Of a stretch of DNA of 64,000 nucleotides, positions 25,655 through 35,182 are shown in pieces. Position 1 is the stretch's first letter; each line of letters starts with the position of its first letter. The position numbers were made by a program, and so were the translations under genes. Origin of the DNA: Bacillota bacterium (GTDB taxonomy: Bacteria; Bacillota; Clostridia; Peptostreptococcales; Anaerovoracaceae); NCBI GenBank assembly GCA_019420525.1, contig JAHZHA010000001.1, positions 1-64,000 of the forward strand, given 5' to 3'. The notes under the pieces are model-generated. The model did no database searches. It was not told the origin of the DNA and saw only the letters and a list, made by a program, of their open reading frames with translations.

Positions 25655-26719
25655 ATGAAGACACACGCTATCATACCGATTTTTGTTCCTCACGAAGGCT
25701 GTCGCAACAGCTGCGTCTTCTGTAACCAGCAGGCGATCACCGCCAGAGAAAAAGCGCCTGACATAGCGGAGACTGAGTCCATCATCGAATCTCATCTGGA
25801 GCAGATCGGAAAGAATCCGAATATCAGCCGCGTGGATGTCGCTTTTTACGGGGGAAGCTTTACCGGGATTCCCGGCGAGCGTCAGGAAGAATACCTCAAG
25901 ACGGCGAAGCGATATAAGGAAGAGGGCAGGATACAGGAAATTCATCTGTCCACACGGCCTGATTATATAGATGAAACGATTCTCAGACGGCTGGATGCTT
26001 TCGGTGTGGATATGGTGGAACTGGGCGTCCAGTCTTTCGATGATGAAGTGCTCCGCCTGTCCCGGCGCGGTCACGATGCGGAGACAGTTTGCAGGAGTGC
26101 GGCGATGATAAAAGAACACGGCATTTCTCTGGGAATCCAGCTGATGACAGGACTTCCGGGGGATTCTTACGAAAAGTCTGTGGAATCGGCGCGCCAGGCC
26201 GTACGGCTCGGACCGGATACGGCGCGGATCTATCCTGTAGTCATCCTGCAAGATACGGAGCTCTGCAGGATGTATCAGAGAGGCGAATACAGTCCGCTGC
26301 CTGAAAAGGAAGCCGTGAGAATTGTCAGAGACATGCTGCGCATTTTCTATGACGCCGGTGTTTATGTGCTCCGGGTAGGCCTGAAGAGCACCGGGAACAT
26401 CACATCCGGAGGAGGTGCAGTGGCCGGCGGGGAATATCATCCGGCTTTCCGTCAGATGGCGGAGGCGGCTCTGGCCAGAGAAGACCTGGAAAATATGCTG
26501 GAGGAGCAGCTGAAAGGAGTTTCGCCGGAAAGAAGGAAAGGGCTGAAAACGACATTTTACGCCGCGCCCGGCAGCTTTTCCGTCATGGCGGGTCCCGGAA
26601 AGTCGAATAAACTCTATTTTTCGGGAAAGTACCCGGAACTGAACCTGAAATTCGCCGCAGACCCGGAAATGCCGCGGAATAAATACCGCGTCCGTATTGA
26701 ATTTGCGGACAAATTATAG
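25655..26719 (+). CDS. Radical SAM protein, Elp3-like
   Basis: A 354-residue enzyme with the [4Fe-4S] motif C16-x3-C20-x2-C23 (EGCRNSCVFC), the glycine motif AFYGGSFTGIP and the MTGLPGDS segment. The whole length fits the short bacterial Elp3-like radical SAM group without an acetyltransferase domain. It is probably involved in RNA or cofactor modification, but the substrate is unknown. AGAGAAA precedes the start, 47 bases after the GME-fold gene. Confidence 0.82.
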   Translation: MKTHAIIPIFVPHEGCRNSCVFCNQQAITAREKAPDIAETESIIESHLEQIGKNPNISRVDVAFYGGSFTGIPGERQEEYLKTAKRYKEEGRIQEIHLSTRPDYIDETILRRLDAFGVDMVELGVQSFDDEVLRLSRRGHDAETVCRSAAMIKEHGISLGIQLMTGLPGDSYEKSVESARQAVRLGPDTARIYPVVILQDTELCRMYQRGEYSPLPEKEAVRIVRDMLRIFYDAGVYVLRVGLKSTGNITSGGGAVAGGEYHPAFRQMAEAALAREDLENMLEEQLKGVSPERRKGLKTTFYAAPGSFSVMAGPGKSNKLYFSGKYPELNLKFAADPEMPRNKYRVRIEFADKL

Positions 26720-26786
26720 TAATATGTGTAGGAATTAAATTTTGAGGAGAAGCCTCGGAAATAATCTCGAAGAAAGGTGAAAAGTT

Positions 26787-27596
26787 ATGAAAAGCATGAA
26801 AAAATTTCTCGCTGTCATGATGGTTGTTCTTATGACAGTGGCTCTGGCTGCCTGCGGCGGCAGCACGGACGGAAACGGTTCCGCAGATGCATCCGCAGAC
26901 GCACAGAAGACTTCCGGAGACGTTCTGGTAGTAGGTACGGAGCCTACTTTCCCTCCGTTTGATACGACAGACGATGAAGGAAATATTGTAGGCTTCGATA
27001 TGGATCTCATCAAAGCCATCGCAGAGACTCAGGGTTTTGAAGTGGAATTCAGAAATCAGGAATTCGATGGCCTCATCCCGGCTCTCACCACAGGAACTAT
27101 CGACATCATCGCTGCGGGCATGGATGCCAGTCCGGAAAGAGCAGAACAGGTAGATTTCAGCGATCCGTATTACGAAGCCAGCCTCATCGTGGCAGTAGCG
27201 GCAGACAACGATACGATCACAGGCGTCGATTCCCTGACTCCTGATATGAAAGTAGCCGCTCAGACGGGTACTACCGGTGCGAGACTCGTCCAGGATCTGA
27301 AAGATCAGGGAAAGATCGGCGAAGCTGTTATTTTAAACGGCCTCGATACGGCGATGCTCCAGCTGATCAACGGAGATGTTCAGGCGGTCATCAACGATAC
27401 TCCTGTAACTGAAACCTATATCAAAAAGCAGCCGGACAAGATCAAGATCGTAGGCGACAAGATCGAAGCGGAAGCGCCTTACGCCTTTGCAGTCCAGAAG
27501 GGCAATACGGAGCTCCTGGAAAAGATCAACGCAGGTCTGAAGGAAGTTCAGAACAACGGAACTTTTGACGAACTCCTGACGAAGTGGTTCTCATAG
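26787..27596 (+). CDS. Polar amino acid ABC transporter, substrate-binding lipoprotein
   Basis: A 269-residue family 3 solute-binding protein. A signal peptide ends in the lipobox LAAC with lipidated C23, followed by a Ser/Asp-rich linker. VVGTEPTFPPFDTTDDEGN, GFDMDLIKAIAE and the AAGMDASPERAEQVDFSDPY segment are typical of binding proteins for polar amino acids. It has its own terminator. The matching permease and ATPase genes lie 1.2 kb downstream beyond a nucleoside phosphorylase. Confidence 0.92.
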   Translation: MKSMKKFLAVMMVVLMTVALAACGGSTDGNGSADASADAQKTSGDVLVVGTEPTFPPFDTTDDEGNIVGFDMDLIKAIAETQGFEVEFRNQEFDGLIPALTTGTIDIIAAGMDASPERAEQVDFSDPYYEASLIVAVAADNDTITGVDSLTPDMKVAAQTGTTGARLVQDLKDQGKIGEAVILNGLDTAMLQLINGDVQAVINDTPVTETYIKKQPDKIKIVGDKIEAEAPYAFAVQKGNTELLEKINAGLKEVQNNGTFDELLTKWFS

Positions 27597-27657
27597 AGTG
27601 CCGGATCACGAAAAATATATAAATGAGAAAATGACTGCCGCGCATCGTACGGCAGAC

Positions 27658-27691
27658 CGGCCGCGGGCGGATCGTCCGCGGCCGTTTTTTT
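27658..27691 (+). terminator. Intrinsic terminator after the binding-protein gene
   Basis: CGGCCGCGG and CCGCGGCCG pair perfectly and are followed by seven T. Confidence 0.92.
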
Positions 27692-27747
27692 ATGAGCCGT
27701 GACCCGGAAAATTTTCTGAAAGGATCACGGGAAAAGGAGAATAAGAG

Positions 27748-28554
27748 ATGCAGAAAAGAGAAATACCATTTCACCTGAAATGCAGTTCATCGGATATAGG
27801 CAAATACTGCATCCTGCCGGGAGATCCGGGGAGATGCGCAGCCATCGCCAGATATCTGGAAGACGCTGAATTCGTAAGTTCCAACCGGGAGTACACGGTG
27901 TATACGGGCATGCTGGAGGGTGAAAAAGTCAGTGTGATATCCACCGGTATCGGAGGACCGTCAGCGGCTATCGCCATGGAGGAGCTGACGGATCTGGGAG
28001 CTCATACCTTTATCCGGGTGGGAACATGCGGAGGCATCCGCCTGGACGTGTGCAGCGGCGATCTGATAGTGGCCTCCGGAGCTGTGAGAATGGATGGAAC
28101 CAGCCGGGAATACGCACCGGCGGAATATCCTGCCGTACCCGATTTTCAGGTTCTCTCGGCGCTGGCGGAAGCGGTCCGGTCTTCCGGATGTCCGTACCAT
28201 GTGGGCGTCGTACAGTGCAAGGATTCCTTTTACGGACAGCACTATCCCGGTTGCATGCCGGTGTCGTACGAGTTGGAAAATAAATGGGAAGCGTGGAAGC
28301 GTCTGGGGGTTCTGGCCTCGGAGATGGAGTCGGCAGCGCTGTTCACCGTGGCCGCCTGCCGGGGAGTCAGATGCGGCTCTGTCTTTCACGTCATATGGAA
28401 TCAGGAACGTGAAAAAGAACTGGAGGACAGTCGGGAATCCATGGATCTGGAGAAGATCATCCGCACGGGAGTGGAAGCCATGCGCATTCTGATTCTCAGC
28501 GACAGAGCGGAAGAGAGCGCCGGGGAGAGAAGAAGAACTGCAGGCCGGTGCTAA
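27748..28554 (+). CDS. Nucleoside phosphorylase (uridine phosphorylase-like)
   Basis: Splits a nucleoside with phosphate into base and sugar 1-phosphate. It has 268 residues of the PNP/UDP phosphorylase fold: ILPGDPGRC phosphate loop, GIGGPSAAIA, FIRVGTCGG and the ribose-binding SEMESAALFTVA. The ribose-site EMES and the length favour uridine phosphorylase. AAAAGGAG precedes the ATG. Along with deoC and hpt further right it fits nucleoside salvage. It interrupts an amino acid ABC transporter set. Confidence 0.85.
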   Translation: MQKREIPFHLKCSSSDIGKYCILPGDPGRCAAIARYLEDAEFVSSNREYTVYTGMLEGEKVSVISTGIGGPSAAIAMEELTDLGAHTFIRVGTCGGIRLDVCSGDLIVASGAVRMDGTSREYAPAEYPAVPDFQVLSALAEAVRSSGCPYHVGVVQCKDSFYGQHYPGCMPVSYELENKWEAWKRLGVLASEMESAALFTVAACRGVRCGSVFHVIWNQEREKELEDSRESMDLEKIIRTGVEAMRILILSDRAEESAGERRRTAGRC

Positions 28555-28735
28555 TGTGGAGTCAGATTCTGCGCGGAACTCATAAATATTCACGGAAAAT
28601 GAATGGCCGGCGGCGGGAGGCGGCGAAAAGCATCGCTGTTTCCGACCGCCTTTTATAGCGGCTAAAACGGCATACACTGCATGTCTGCGTAAAAATAGGA
28701 GGTTTGCAGGACGGACAGACGGGGAAAAATAGTGT

Positions 28736-28764
28736 TTGTATTATTCATCCTATACATGTATAAT
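28736..28764 (+). promoter_or_regulatory. Promoter of the ABC permease-ATPase operon
   Basis: TTGTAT and a perfect TATAAT are 17 bases apart, about 75 bases before the permease start. Confidence 0.65.
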
Positions 28765-28841
28765 GGATGTGTTAATTTTGAATCATCGGGATAGTATATA
28801 ACAGAACAATATATTATAAATTCATTACAGGAGAAAGATAT

Positions 28842-29564
28842 ATGGAAGGATTCTTAGAAACTCTTGCACTTTACGGCAAAGGAATTTCCATCGCATTCCA
28901 GGGCATCGGAATGACGCTGGGTGTGACGGCAGGCGCTATCATTCTCGGTATGGTCATCGGCCTGGTCATGGCTCTGGGAAAGATGTCGAAGCATAAAATC
29001 GCCCGCTGGCCGGCATCCGTTTACGTGGAGATCATCAGGGGCACGCCTCTTTTCGTACAGATTCTGATTCTGGCCTACGGCGTACCGTACCTGGTGAGCA
29101 CTCTTTCCGGCGGAGCCATGCGTTTCAACTGGAATCCTATTTTTCTGGTGGGTATTCTTGCCTGCGGATTCAACAGCGGCGCTTACCTTGCGGAGATCAT
29201 CCGAAGCGGTATTCAGGCGGTAGACAACGGACAGACGGAAGCGGCCAGATCCCTGGGCATGACCAACGGTCAGAACATGAGATATATCGTTCTGCCTCAG
29301 GCGCTGAAGATCATCCTTCCGGCTATGGCCAACGAATTCGTGACGCTGATCAAAGAGACGTCGATTCTCTCTTATGTGGGCATCGTGGAAATCACGCGTT
29401 CCGGCGTCCTCTGGGCTTCCAGAGATTTTCAGACGTTCCCGGCATATATCGGTGTAGCTGTGATTTATCTGTGTATGACGATCCCTCTGTCGAGATTGGT
29501 AGCATATCTTGAAAAGCGTATGGGGACTTCGTCCCCTTCCAAAAAGAGAAAGGTAGGTATGTAG
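28842..29564 (+). CDS. Polar amino acid ABC transporter permease
   Basis: A 240-residue inner-membrane protein of the HisMQ/GlnP group with about five transmembrane segments. EIIRGTPLFVQILIL and the ATPase-coupling EAARSLGMTNGQ...IVLPQALKIILPAM loop are clear. It works with the ATPase next door and probably with the lipoprotein encoded at 26787. CAGGAG precedes the ATG. Confidence 0.92.
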   Translation: MEGFLETLALYGKGISIAFQGIGMTLGVTAGAIILGMVIGLVMALGKMSKHKIARWPASVYVEIIRGTPLFVQILILAYGVPYLVSTLSGGAMRFNWNPIFLVGILACGFNSGAYLAEIIRSGIQAVDNGQTEAARSLGMTNGQNMRYIVLPQALKIILPAMANEFVTLIKETSILSYVGIVEITRSGVLWASRDFQTFPAYIGVAVIYLCMTIPLSRLVAYLEKRMGTSSPSKKRKVGM

Positions 29565-29566
29565 CC

Positions 29567-30283
29567 GTGATTAAAGTAAAAAATCTTACGAAATCTTTCG
29601 GAGAAAATGTAGTTCTGCGGAATATAAGTGAAGAGATCGAAGCAAATGAGGTCGTCTGCATTATCGGTCCGTCAGGATCGGGAAAAAGTACATTTCTCCG
29701 TTGCCTTAATCGGCTGGAGACGCCTACAGAGGGTGAAATCTATCTGGATGATATTCTCATCGAAGATAGCAATATAAATGAAGTGCGTACAAAGATGGGA
29801 ATGGTGTTCCAGAACTTCAATCTTTTTCCCCACAAAACAGTGCTGGAAAATATCACTCTGGCTCCTGTAAAAGTCAAGAAAGAAAATCCGCAGAAAGCGG
29901 CGGAAGAAGCTGTTGAGCTTCTGAAGAAAGTCGGTCTGGCGGACAAAAAAGATTCTTATCCTGATGAATTGTCCGGCGGACAGAAGCAGAGAGTAGCCAT
30001 TGCCAGAGCATTGGCAATGAAACCGGAAGTCATGCTTTTTGATGAGCCCACTTCAGCACTGGATCCGGAAATGGTGGGAGAAGTGCTGGAAGTAATGAAA
30101 GAACTTGGAGAGGGCGGAATGACCATGGTCATCGTCACACATGAGATGGGGTTCGCCAGAGAAGCGGCAGACCGTGTATTCTTCATGGACCAGGGCTATG
30201 TGATGGAGCAGGGCACGCCGGAGCAGATCTTCGGCAACCCTCAGAATGAAAGGACGAAGAGTTTTCTGAGCAAGGTACTCTGA
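29567..30283 (+). CDS. Polar amino acid ABC transporter ATP-binding protein
   Basis: A 238-residue ATPase of the GlnQ/HisP type: Walker A GPSGSGKST near residue 32, Q-loop VFQNFNLF, signature LSGGQKQR, Walker B MLFDEPTSALDPE and switch His in VTHEMGF. The GTG start lies 2 bases after the permease stop, so translation is coupled. Confidence 0.94.
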   Translation: MIKVKNLTKSFGENVVLRNISEEIEANEVVCIIGPSGSGKSTFLRCLNRLETPTEGEIYLDDILIEDSNINEVRTKMGMVFQNFNLFPHKTVLENITLAPVKVKKENPQKAAEEAVELLKKVGLADKKDSYPDELSGGQKQRVAIARALAMKPEVMLFDEPTSALDPEMVGEVLEVMKELGEGGMTMVIVTHEMGFAREAADRVFFMDQGYVMEQGTPEQIFGNPQNERTKSFLSKVL

Positions 30284-30323
30284 TCCTGCGCCTGAAAAAT
30301 TACATAAGACAAGATATAAGTAA

Positions 30324-30383
30324 ACCGGTTTCCGGTGCGTCCTCTTTTTGCGCAAGAGAACGCAGCGCGAAACCGGTATTTTT
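30324..30383 (+). terminator. Terminator of the amino acid ABC operon
   Basis: ACCGGTTTC (30324-30332) and GAAACCGGT (30369-30377) pair perfectly. An inner imperfect stem of GTGCGTCCTCTT with AAGAGAACGCAGCGC extends it, and ATTTTT follows. It overlaps the end of the convergent rubrerythrin gene by two bases. Confidence 0.8.
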
Positions 30384-30918
30384 AATAGTTTTCCGCTTTC
30401 TCTTCAAAATAGGCCTGCGGCATTCCGCATACGGGGCATTTTTCCGGTGCGCCGGTGCCTTCGAAGGAAAAACCACAGTGACGGCAGATCCAGCGAACCG
30501 GTTCCGGCTTTGTGAAGACCTGACCGGCTTCCAGGTTCTGAATCAACTTGTTGTACCGTGATTCATGTTCCTTTTCGATGCCGGCCACCTGTTCAAATTT
30601 CAGAGCGAGGTCGGCATAGCCTTCTCTGCGGGCCGTTTCGGCAAATCCGGCGTACATATCGCTCCATTCGTAATGCTCGCCGGCTGCCGCCGCCCGGAGA
30701 TTGTCTCTGGTGGATCCGATGCCGGAGAGCTGCTTGAACCAGATTTCCGCATGTTCTCTCTCGTTTGCTGCGGTTTCATCGAACAGTGCGGCGATCTGCT
30801 GATATCCTTCTGTGCGTGCGGCGGCTGCGAAGAGAGAATACTTCATAGCCGCTTCGGATTCTCCGGAAAAAGCATTCCGGAGATTTCTGTCTGTCTCTGT
30901 TCCAGTAAAATCGGTCAT
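30382..30918 (-). CDS. rbr: Rubrerythrin
   Basis: Reduces hydrogen peroxide to water in the cytoplasm of anaerobes. It has 178 residues: a four-helix diiron domain with the two E-x-x-H pairs (REHAEIW and KEHESRY) and a C-terminal rubredoxin-like domain with CRHC and CPVC. The start is set by AGGAGG 6 bases ahead of ATG; the frame is open far upstream but without any family sequence. Confidence 0.95.
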   Translation of the reverse strand: MTDFTGTETDRNLRNAFSGESEAAMKYSLFAAAARTEGYQQIAALFDETAANEREHAEIWFKQLSGIGSTRDNLRAAAAGEHYEWSDMYAGFAETARREGYADLALKFEQVAGIEKEHESRYNKLIQNLEAGQVFTKPEPVRWICRHCGFSFEGTGAPEKCPVCGMPQAYFEEKAENY

Positions 30919-30976
30919 TTGAACCTCCTGATCAATAATTCCATAAAAAATCGATAAGACAGCATCGTGTCTTCCG

Positions 30977-31004
30977 ATTATAGTATGTCCTTTGCACCGT
31001 TGAA
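30977..31004 (-). promoter_or_regulatory. Promoter of rubrerythrin
   Basis: On the minus strand TTCAAC and a perfect TATAAT are 16 bases apart, about 60 bases ahead of the start codon. No clear PerR box is visible. Confidence 0.6.
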
Positions 31005-31019
31005 TTATTACGGTTTTGC

Positions 31020-31048
31020 TTGTAAATGAAAAATCGATATGGTACAAT
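31020..31048 (+). promoter_or_regulatory. Promoter of the CYTH gene
   Basis: TTGTAA and TACAAT are 17 bases apart, and TGG before the -10 gives an extended -10 element. It lies back to back with the rubrerythrin promoter. Confidence 0.6.
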
Positions 31049-31101
31049 GTCACGTAAATGCTCTTTCTGAAGCGAAAAAATGACCTGTTTAGGAGTGTTT
31101 T

Positions 31102-31731
31102 ATGGAGATTGAACTGAAGTATCTGATCGAAGACGAAGAGACGCAGAAAAAGATGTGGAATCCGTCGGTATTCAAAAAATACGGCGAGGTAGAACTTCAT
31201 GCAGAGACAAATATGAGAGCAGTGTATTACGATACCGAAGACAACCTGCTGAGAAGTGTGGATGCGGCTTTCCGCATCAGAAAAGAGAACGACAGGTATG
31301 TGGCTACGCTCAAATGGGGAGGAACCAGCGACAAGGCGCTGCACGAACGTGAGGAACTCAATCTGCCGCTCTGCAACATATCGGGTGCTGTGAAACCTTC
31401 GCTGAAAGTTTTTTCGGAAAGCGAAAAGGGAAGAGAATTGATAGAGCTGACAGGGGACCGGAAACTCATTCCGGTGGTGGAAACCAGCTTTACGAGAAGG
31501 ACGATGCGGATCGATACGGGTAAAGCGATCTGCGAAGCGGCGCTCGATACGGGTAAAATCATCGCTGGAGGCAGCAGCGCGGATATACGCGAACTGGAGC
31601 TGGAACTTTTTTCCGGGAGCCTGGAAGAAATCGAAGCCATCGGCAAAGATCTGACGGAGCGCTTTTCCATCAGACCGGGAATTCTGTCGAAATATGCCAG
31701 AGGCATCGAACTGAATCGGAAAAACCCGTAA
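31102..31731 (+). CDS. CYTH domain protein (inorganic triphosphatase/thiamine-triphosphatase type)
   Basis: A 209-residue triphosphate tunnel metalloenzyme. The N-terminal MEIELKYLI carries the E-x-E-x-K signature, followed by the Arg and Lys residues of the tunnel (AFRIRKENDRYVATLKWGG) and acidic strands (RELELELFSG). Such proteins hydrolyse inorganic triphosphate or thiamine triphosphate, or make cyclic AMP; the substrate cannot be assigned. AGGAG precedes the ATG. Confidence 0.85.
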   Translation: MEIELKYLIEDEETQKKMWNPSVFKKYGEVELHAETNMRAVYYDTEDNLLRSVDAAFRIRKENDRYVATLKWGGTSDKALHEREELNLPLCNISGAVKPSLKVFSESEKGRELIELTGDRKLIPVVETSFTRRTMRIDTGKAICEAALDTGKIIAGGSSADIRELELELFSGSLEEIEAIGKDLTERFSIRPGILSKYARGIELNRKNP

Positions 31732-31778
31732 AGGCGCGGAAAACCGCGTACAACGGCGATGAACACCCTTTGAGAGGC

Positions 31779-31807
31779 TTTACAACAGGCTGGAATCAGG
31801 GTATAAT
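31779..31807 (+). promoter_or_regulatory. Promoter of the tig-clpP-clpX-lon block
   Basis: TTTACA and TATAAT are exactly 17 bases apart, a near-consensus sigma-A promoter about 42 bases before the tig start. No CtsR-like repeat is evident. Confidence 0.8.
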
Positions 31808-31848
31808 TCTAAATACTATGAAAAAATTGCGGGAGGACAAATAAAGAA

Positions 31849-33186
31849 ATGAAAGCAACTTTCATCAACAGAGAAATCAATACTGTCAGCATGACAATGG
31901 AAATTACAGCGGAAGAGTTCACGCAGGCAATCAATAAGTCTTACCAGGCGAAGAAGCATCTCTTCTCTGTAAACGGTTTCAGAAAAGGAAAGGCTCCTAG
32001 AAAGCTCATCGAATCTGTATACGGCAAAGACGTTTTCTATGAGGACGCCCTCACAGAAGCGTTTAATGATAATTATCCGGCAGCTCTGGAAGAAATCGGC
32101 TATGAACCGGTAGATCATCCTGAAATCGATCTGGGAGATCAGAAAGTAGAAGACGGAAAAGGTCTGATCTTCAACATCAAATTCATCACAGAGCCTGAAG
32201 TCAAGATCGAAGATTACAAGGGTATTCACGTTGAAGTTCCGAAGCCTGAAGTGACAGATGACGACATCGACACACAGCTGAGAAGTTATGCGCGCAGAAA
32301 TGCGAGACTCCTGACGGTGGAAAGAGAAGCCGGCGAAGGAGATACCGTAGTGATCGATTACAAAGGATTCGATCAGGACGGCGTGGCTTTTGAAGGCGGC
32401 GAGGCAGAAGGTCACAAGCTGAAGCTGGGATCTCACGAATTCATTCCTGGATTTGAAGAACAGCTGATCGGAGTGAAAGCGGGAGACGAGAAGGATCTGG
32501 AAGTGACATTCCCGATCGATTATCCGGGAGACAGACTGGCAGGACAGATCGTGACATTCAAGTGCAAGATTCACGAAGTAATGGAAGAGGAACTTCCTGA
32601 GATCGATGATGATCTGGCAAAGGAATGCAGTGAATTCGACACTCTCGACGAATGGAAAGAAGATATCCGCAAGAGAGTCGAAGAAAACAAAAAACAGCAG
32701 AACGAAAACAGAGCACAGAATGAAATTCTGAAAAAATTATACGAAGATACGGTTATCGATATCCCTGAAGTGATGATCGAACATCAGATCGACGAACTTC
32801 TCAGAAACTTCGACCAGCAGCTGAGCTATAACGGCCTCAATCTGAAAGGCTACCTGGAAGCGACTCACACGGAAATGGAAGAATTCAGAGAACAGGTGAG
32901 AATGGAAGCCGAAAAGAAAGTAAAGACTCGTCTCATCATCGAAGCCATCGCAGACAAGGAAGGCTTTGAAGCGACAGAAGAAGAAGTTCAGGAAGAGTTC
33001 AGAAAGATGTCTGTACAGTACGGTGTGACGCCGGAGAAGATGGCGGAAATCGTAGGTGATGACGTCAAATATATCAAAAAAGAGATCTGTGCGAAGAAAG
33101 CGATGGAAATGCTCGCAGAAAATGCAGAGATCGAAGAAGTCGATCCGGAAGAAATCGACGATACGCCGAAATTCCCTGAAGCGTAG
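31849..33186 (+). CDS. tig: Trigger factor
   Basis: Ribosome-bound chaperone and prolyl isomerase for nascent chains. It has 445 residues: ribosome-binding domain with the signature GFRKGKAPRKLIE (about 43-55), FKBP-type domain (about 150-245, with GDTVVIDYKGF and PGFEEQLIG) and a helical C-terminal substrate domain with an acidic end. First gene of the protein quality-control block. Confidence 0.96.
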   Translation: MKATFINREINTVSMTMEITAEEFTQAINKSYQAKKHLFSVNGFRKGKAPRKLIESVYGKDVFYEDALTEAFNDNYPAALEEIGYEPVDHPEIDLGDQKVEDGKGLIFNIKFITEPEVKIEDYKGIHVEVPKPEVTDDDIDTQLRSYARRNARLLTVEREAGEGDTVVIDYKGFDQDGVAFEGGEAEGHKLKLGSHEFIPGFEEQLIGVKAGDEKDLEVTFPIDYPGDRLAGQIVTFKCKIHEVMEEELPEIDDDLAKECSEFDTLDEWKEDIRKRVEENKKQQNENRAQNEILKKLYEDTVIDIPEVMIEHQIDELLRNFDQQLSYNGLNLKGYLEATHTEMEEFREQVRMEAEKKVKTRLIIEAIADKEGFEATEEEVQEEFRKMSVQYGVTPEKMAEIVGDDVKYIKKEICAKKAMEMLAENAEIEEVDPEEIDDTPKFPEA

Positions 33187-33233
33187 ATACCGGTTTTGCC
33201 CGGCGGCAAAAAAGCATGATTCAGTAAGTCAGG

Positions 33234-33264
33234 AAATAGGATCTGTCTCGTATAGATCCTATTT
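33234..33264 (+). other. Hairpin between tig and clpP
   Basis: AAATAGGATCT and AGATCCTATTT pair perfectly with a 9-base loop. No T run follows, so it may be a processing or partial termination site. Confidence 0.6.
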
Positions 33265-33289
33265 CGCATTGTCATGAGGAGGATTTGAA

Positions 33290-33871
33290 ATGGCATTGAT
33301 TCCTATGGTCGTGGAACAGACCGCGAAAGGCGAGCGCTCCTACGACATTTATTCCAGACTTCTCAAAGACCGTATCATATTTCTGGGGGAAGAAGTGAAC
33401 GATCATACGGCAAGCCTGATCGTGGCACAGCTCCTGTTTCTGGAATCTGAAGATCCCGATGCGGATATCAGTTTCTATATCAACAGCCCGGGAGGCTCTG
33501 TAACGGCAGGTCTGGCAATTTACGATACGATGCAGTATATCAGACCGGACGTATCGACTATCTGCGTGGGAATGGCAGCCAGCATGGGCGCGTTCCTCCT
33601 CTCATCCGGGGCAAAGGGAAAGAGATTCGCTCTTCCGAACGCGGAGATTATGATACACCAGCCTCTGGGAGGCATGCAGGGGCAGGCCGAAGATATGAGG
33701 ATTCACGCGGAGAGGATCATAAAAGTCAGAGACAGACTCAACAAAATTCTGGCGATGAATACCGGTCAACGCCTGTCTGTTATCGAAAAGGACACAGACC
33801 GCGACAATTTCCTCGATGCGGACGAGGCTGTGGCTTATGGTCTGATCGACAAGGTAGTGACATACAGATAA
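33290..33871 (+). CDS. clpP: ATP-dependent Clp protease proteolytic subunit
   Basis: Serine peptidase that forms the double-ring chamber served by ClpX. It has 193 residues with the triad S98 (GMAASMGA), H123 (IMIHQPLGG) and D172. AGGAGG precedes the ATG. Synteny with tig and clpX is the usual one. Confidence 0.97.
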   Translation: MALIPMVVEQTAKGERSYDIYSRLLKDRIIFLGEEVNDHTASLIVAQLLFLESEDPDADISFYINSPGGSVTAGLAIYDTMQYIRPDVSTICVGMAASMGAFLLSSGAKGKRFALPNAEIMIHQPLGGMQGQAEDMRIHAERIIKVRDRLNKILAMNTGQRLSVIEKDTDRDNFLDADEAVAYGLIDKVVTYR

Positions 33872-33913
33872 AAAGATTCTGAATTGACTTGCTATCCGGC
33901 GAGAGGAGGAAAA

Positions 33914-35182
33914 ATGACGAAATTTGACGATTCCAGGCAGCTCACGTGCTCTTTCTGCGGAAAGCCGCAGGATCAGGTGCGCCGTCTCGTTGCAGGACCG
34001 GGTGTTTATATCTGCGATGAATGTATCGCTTTATGCGAAGATATCATCCGGGAAGAGTTTGCGGCAGACGAGCGCGCTGCGGAATATGGGCCGGCCGAAC
34101 TGCCTAAGCCGAAAGAGATCGCTGCGGCGCTGGCTCAGTATGTAATCGGCCAGGAAGAAGCAAAAAAGAATCTGGCCGTGGCGGTGTACAATCATTACAA
34201 GCGGATCAACAGTACGGATTTTGCGGACGACGATGTGGAAATCCAGAAGAGCAATATCATTATGATCGGACCTACGGGATCTGGTAAGACGCTCCTGGCA
34301 CAGACGCTGGCGAAAATTCTGGATGTTCCTTTTGCTATCGCAGACGCTACAGCGCTGACAGAAGCGGGATATGTAGGTGAAGACGTCGAAAACATCCTTT
34401 TAAAATTAATTCAGGCTGCAGATTTTGATATAGAACGTGCCCAGAAGGGTATAATATACATCGATGAAATCGACAAGATCGCAAGAAAGTCTGAAAATGT
34501 CTCGATTACGAGAGATGTGAGCGGAGAGGGTGTTCAGCAGGCACTCCTGAAAATTCTGGAAGGCACCGTGGCAAACGTTCCTCCTCAGGGAGGAAGAAAG
34601 CATCCGCATCAGGAATTCCTTCAGATCGATACGACGAATATCCTGTTTATCTGCGGAGGCGCCTTTGACGGTATGGATCAGGTGATCAGCAGACGTATCG
34701 GCAAAAAGACCATAGGATTCAATTCGGAAATCCGCACAGTTAAAGAGACGAGCGGAGAGCTTCTGAAGAAAATCCAGCCGGAAGATCTGCTGAAATTCGG
34801 ACTCATTCCTGAATTTGTAGGAAGGCTTCCTGTCATGGTAACCCTCGATGAACTCGATGCCGAGACACTTGTGCGAATCATCATCGAACCGAAGAATGCT
34901 CTTTTGAAGCAGTACAAGAAGCTTTTCTCGATGGATAACGTAGAACTGGAAATCGAGGACGAAGCGATGGTAAAGATCGCGGAAAAAGCGATAGAGAGAA
35001 AGACCGGAGCGAGAGGTCTCAGAAGCATCATGGAAGGCCTGATGAACGATGTGATGTTCGAAATACCGTCCCGTCAGGATGTCCGGAAGTGCATCATTAC
35101 AAAAGACACGGTAGAGGGCGCATCGCAGCCGTCACTTGTACTGAACGGCGAAGAAACGGTAACAGATTCGAAAGGGGCATAA
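33914..35182 (+). CDS. clpX: ATP-dependent Clp protease ATP-binding subunit ClpX
   Basis: AAA+ unfoldase feeding ClpP. It has 422 residues: a zinc-binding domain with C12, C15, C34 and C37, Walker A GPTGSGKT, Walker B IIYIDEIDK, pore loop GYVGED and the IGF-type ClpP loop (IGFNSE). The ATG at 33914 is set by GAGGAGG; an in-frame TTG at 33884 is not plausible. Confidence 0.97.
   Translation: MTKFDDSRQLTCSFCGKPQDQVRRLVAGPGVYICDECIALCEDIIREEFAADERAAEYGPAELPKPKEIAAALAQYVIGQEEAKKNLAVAVYNHYKRINSTDFADDDVEIQKSNIIMIGPTGSGKTLLAQTLAKILDVPFAIADATALTEAGYVGEDVENILLKLIQAADFDIERAQKGIIYIDEIDKIARKSENVSITRDVSGEGVQQALLKILEGTVANVPPQGGRKHPHQEFLQIDTTNILFICGGAFDGMDQVISRRIGKKTIGFNSEIRTVKETSGELLKKIQPEDLLKFGLIPEFVGRLPVMVTLDELDAETLVRIIIEPKNALLKQYKKLFSMDNVELEIEDEAMVKIAEKAIERKTGARGLRSIMEGLMNDVMFEIPSRQDVRKCIITKDTVEGASQPSLVLNGEETVTDSKGA

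Noticed and set aside
30919..31344. Long N-terminal extension of rubrerythrin on the minus strand
   Set aside because: The extension crosses the promoter and the divergent CYTH gene and has no family sequence. AGGAGG sets the start at 30918.
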